Positions 61,194-64,000 of a DNA stretch of 64,000 nt are shown here, one piece after another. The stretch's first letter is position 1. Every line of letters starts with the position of its first letter. Location of the stretch: positions 2,356,001 to 2,420,000 of the forward strand of contig NZ_JAIQDI010000001.1 in the NCBI RefSeq assembly GCF_020034665.1, in the 5' to 3' direction. Origin of the DNA: Niabella beijingensis (lineage in GTDB: Bacteria > Bacteroidota > Bacteroidia > Chitinophagales > Chitinophagaceae). A program made the position numbers and the translations under genes. The notes beneath the pieces are model-generated. The model had not been told where the DNA came from. It worked only from the letters and a program-made list of their open reading frames with translations, and searched no databases.

Positions 61194-64000
61194 TTAAAAT
61201 CTGAATCCGACACTAAAATGAGGATACCACCCCTCCCTGGAATACCCGGCGAGGAGCTGCACCACGGCGATCTGCGCCGGCACAAAATAAAGCCCCCCGC
61301 CTACTCCGGTATGAATTTTAGGGCTGTTATACCCTTCGGCCCACACTTTACCGGCATCAAAGAAGCCTGAAAAACCCAGCTGCCCCGGCAGGATATAACT
61401 TCCCACATCTGCGATCTTTATACGCAGCTGCAGGTTATTGTATAAAAGATGTTCACCGGCAAACCGGAATTTCCGGTATCCCAGCAGGTTTTCCTGCCCG
61501 CCAAGGAACAGCACCTGGTAAAACGGTGCATTGCCAACGGTGGTACCACCCCCGATACGGTCCGAGAACACCACATTTCCACTGGCACCCACTTTCCTGA
61601 AAAACGACAACTCCAGCAACAGCTGTGCAAAATCCCTGGCACTGCTGTTCAGTCCCTTAAAGCCCTGCAACCGCAGGTTTAAAAGTCCTCCTGAAGTGGG
61701 CAATAACTGGTCATCTCTTGAATCCGCTTCATAATTAAAAACAAGTCCTGTGTAATTTTTGTTCTTATTTACAGTAATACTGTCATAAGTGCCAACAAGT
61801 GAGGGCGTTGCAATCAGCTTGCCTTCATTGTCATCCGCATCATAGCGGTAATGCTGAAAGAAGGGCGAGACAGACAATGTTCTTGTCTTTTTAAACCGCC
61901 AGCGCAGGCCTGGTGCTATATCTACCAGCGTAAACCGGGCGCGGTAATAGCCCACTCCTTTCGATTTGTCGTATCCGGTTCCATTGCCCAGCCCGAAAAA
62001 ATTCTGAACATTGTCTGGGGCCAGCACCCGGCCGATCACCACCAGGTCCGCATTTCCGATCGCATGCAGCCAGTCGCTTTTGAAACGAAAACTATTGGCC
62101 CCCGAAGAAAACGAATGCAGGTACGACAACTGGTGCGAATTGGCATATGGTTTTTTTCTGAAGCCCTGGTTCACAAACCGAACCCCCAGGCCCAGCATGA
62201 TCCCATCGTCCCGGTTAAAACCGAGATTGGGACGTATAAAATACCGGTTATAGAGGTCGGTAGGCATATAGGCGGTATTGCTGCTGTCATTCGACAACCG
62301 CTTACGGATATGTTGATCTTCCCCGGTAAAATAGACCTGTTCTTTTTTTCCATAGACGCGGATGTTCTTTCTTCCATTAACAACCTGGTATTGCTTTTTA
62401 TCTTTATCGCCAATGATCCGCAATCTTATTTTAGAACGGGTATTGATGATCGCACTGTCATCACCGGAATGTATATAAAGACGGATCTCTTTTGTAACAC
62501 CGGCATCAAATGTCCGTTCAAACAGCTGGTCGGACACCGCATCTTCCTTATTGATCTTATGGATGCTGATCTTCAGCCCGCGGTCGCCGGCATCGGTAAT
62601 CTGCACCAGTTCTTTCTTGTCTGAAGTTTGTATGTCCACCACCCTGTTGTAAAAGCGGTAGTAAGTGGTCATTGCCTCCGGCAGCCGGTTTCTCCGTTCC
62701 TTCAGGATCGCCAGGAACTTATCATGATCCCTGTTATAAGATGCCGCCGGAAGCCGCTTCAGTGCTGCTTCCAGCACCGAATCTGTAACAGCGGTTGTAA
62801 AATCATGTACCAGCTGCATCCATTGATCGTAGTTGTATTGATTAAAAAAATTACCGTTTATTGCCCTGCCGGCCATGAAATAGGCATTGATCTTTTTGAT
62901 CTTCCCTGTGAAATCATGAAACCGCGGCATTATCGAAGGTCCGGAAGCGATCGTGGGCAATATACCCTGCACCACATGAAATACCTGGTCACGGTCGCGG
63001 GGCACGGGTACATACCTGCGGTCCTTCTTCTTTTTATCGTAGGCCCAGCGCCACTGATCTTCGTGCCGGTCCCAGTCCCCGATCAGCAGGTCTACCAGGC
63101 GGGCTCTGAAATACGTGGCCGTATCTACCGTGTTATCGTTATCCTTCAGCAGGTTCTTATACATTTTTTCGGTATTGTCCGATTTCCCGATCGGCTCCCG
63201 TTCTTCCAGTAAACAAACCTTGTTGAAGAAATTGTCCGCATAGGGCAGCAGTGCGGTATCGGGGGCCACCACGCCGATAATGGGATTGGCATGCGGCACG
63301 CCTACTGCGTTCGCAATAGGCGGTACAATCAGTGCCGAAAAAGGATGCTGGCCGCTTAGCGCATCGGTGACGGCATCTTTTGCAAACGTATTCCGCAATG
63401 CCTCCGGAAGGAGGATCTCCATATTCTTGTTTACATTACGTAATACCCACTCTTTTCCCGACGGACTTGCCAGCCGCAGCGATTTCGTCTGAAGTCCGCC
63501 CCCCTCCTTGATCGGCGTAAGTCCTCCGCTGATCTCTGAGATCCGCAGCACCGGCAGTTTTTCGGGCGCCGCCCATTCCTTTCTGAAATTTTCCCCGAAC
63601 CAGACGCGGTGACCGCGCCCCGGCTTTTCAAGCGCTGCATTCGTGCGTACTACTACGCTGTCTGCTGTTGCCAGGGAATCATTAGAAACAGCCTCACGTT
63701 GCTGCTGCCCGGTAATAAACGGCAGGCGGTACTCAAATGCCTGTTGCATGCGCCCGCCATCCATCATGTAATAGGTGATCTTTAACTGCGCCCCGGTGAG
63801 GACATCCACGGTTACAAAACCGCTGTTCTTTCGGGCAAACAGACTGTGCCGCCCCTTCTTTACATAGGCATTCTTTGCCCCTGCTCCGCTCACGATCTGG
63901 GTTTGCTGTCCCTTGATGAACTGCAGGCCGTGTTCATGCCCGGCTACATGAACGAGGTTTTGATACCCGTTAAAAACACTGTCAATCAGGGCTGTCATTT
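61194..64000 (-). CDS. Calcineurin-type phosphoesterase fused to Omp85 barrel, 5' end outside window
   Basis: At least 934 residues. The visible N-terminus is the end of a metallophosphoesterase domain (NLVHVAGHEHGLQF, with the final GHxH metal motif near residue 20). The middle is beta-rich with GDWDRHEDQWRW and DRDQVFHVV. The C-terminal third is a BamA/TamA-type barrel (YDKSKGVGYYRARFTLVDIA, ending SVGFRF). The reading frame is open to the right edge and the Met at 63998 is internal, so the signal peptide and catalytic motifs lie outside. The barrel places it in the outer membrane, probably with the phosphoesterase domain in the periplasm. Confidence 0.85.
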   Translation of the reverse strand, partial: MTALIDSVFNGYQNLVHVAGHEHGLQFIKGQQTQIVSGAGAKNAYVKKGRHSLFARKNSGFVTVDVLTGAQLKITYYMMDGGRMQQAFEYRLPFITGQQQREAVSNDSLATADSVVVRTNAALEKPGRGHRVWFGENFRKEWAAPEKLPVLRISEISGGLTPIKEGGGLQTKSLRLASPSGKEWVLRNVNKNMEILLPEALRNTFAKDAVTDALSGQHPFSALIVPPIANAVGVPHANPIIGVVAPDTALLPYADNFFNKVCLLEEREPIGKSDNTEKMYKNLLKDNDNTVDTATYFRARLVDLLIGDWDRHEDQWRWAYDKKKKDRRYVPVPRDRDQVFHVVQGILPTIASGPSIMPRFHDFTGKIKKINAYFMAGRAINGNFFNQYNYDQWMQLVHDFTTAVTDSVLEAALKRLPAASYNRDHDKFLAILKERRNRLPEAMTTYYRFYNRVVDIQTSDKKELVQITDAGDRGLKISIHKINKEDAVSDQLFERTFDAGVTKEIRLYIHSGDDSAIINTRSKIRLRIIGDKDKKQYQVVNGRKNIRVYGKKEQVYFTGEDQHIRKRLSNDSSNTAYMPTDLYNRYFIRPNLGFNRDDGIMLGLGVRFVNQGFRKKPYANSHQLSYLHSFSSGANSFRFKSDWLHAIGNADLVVIGRVLAPDNVQNFFGLGNGTGYDKSKGVGYYRARFTLVDIAPGLRWRFKKTRTLSVSPFFQHYRYDADDNEGKLIATPSLVGTYDSITVNKNKNYTGLVFNYEADSRDDQLLPTSGGLLNLRLQGFKGLNSSARDFAQLLLELSFFRKVGASGNVVFSDRIGGGTTVGNAPFYQVLFLGGQENLLGYRKFRFAGEHLLYNNLQLRIKIADVGSYILPGQLGFSGFFDAGKVWAEGYNSPKIHTGVGGGLYFVPAQIAVVQLLAGYSREGWYPHFSVGFRF

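Overview
The window comes from a Gram-negative member of the Bacteroidota, most likely the Chitinophagaceae (inference). The evidence is the phylum-type core promoter TAnnTTTG seen before many genes, TonB-dependent receptors ending in Phe or Leu, lipoproteins with Cys-terminated signal peptides, the LPS gene kdsB, and families largely confined to this phylum (DUF2480, DUF4920, IPExxxVDY, GxxExxY). Both window edges cut a gene: a PpiD-type prolyl isomerase on the left and a phosphoesterase/Omp85 fusion on the right. I saw no rRNA, tRNA, insertion sequence, prophage or CRISPR array.

Layout. 1-7.7 kb: envelope and housekeeping genes (prolyl isomerase, DUF2480, exported DinB, CorA, KdsB, a fatty acid hydroxylase coupled to DUF2007, a lipoprotein). 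7.8-17.2 kb: a vitamin B12 block. One cobalamin riboswitch precedes metE and a Cys-rich partner. A second, on the other strand, precedes a BtuB-like receptor followed by two BtuG-like beta-propeller lipoproteins and a PKD-like surface lipoprotein. When B12 is scarce, both B12 uptake and the B12-independent methionine synthase should be expressed. 17.2-25.2 kb: a TPM lipoprotein, a geranylgeranyl-reductase-type flavoprotein, dnaN, then a rightward cluster holding an uncharacterised protein, a cytosolic trypsin-like protease with zinc ribbon, recX, a second hydroxylase and an omega-amidase. 25.2-27 kb: a PadR repressor with a visible operator and two tandem paralogous membrane proteins.

27-36 kb: GH29 fucosidase, a thioredoxin-fold protein, an S41 peptidase, and a TonB receptor with a CxxCH lipoprotein and a membrane AraC regulator. 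36-45.4 kb: thiL, a SuhB-type phosphatase, GT2 glycosyltransferase, GH3-type acyl-adenylase, LysE exporter, mtgA, Hpt and LytTR signalling proteins, and a solitary atpA with its own promoter and terminator. 45.6-53 kb: small enzymes and membrane proteins plus an orphan phage-like tail tube gene. 52-57 kb: two Crp/Fnr-DoxX pairs arranged as mirror images, sugar-type oxidoreductase and isomerase, and a third DoxX gene. 57.5-58.8 kb: two arrays of a roughly 96-bp hairpin-forming repeat bracketing a GxxExxY (PD-(D/E)XK-like) gene. 58.8-64 kb: a large GAF-type protein behind the phosphoesterase/Omp85 gene.

Best candidates for undescribed biology: the repeat/GxxExxY block, the cytosolic protease paired with a protein that seems to share its C-terminal fold, the Cys-rich protein fused transcriptionally to metE, and the PadR/tandem membrane protein unit.
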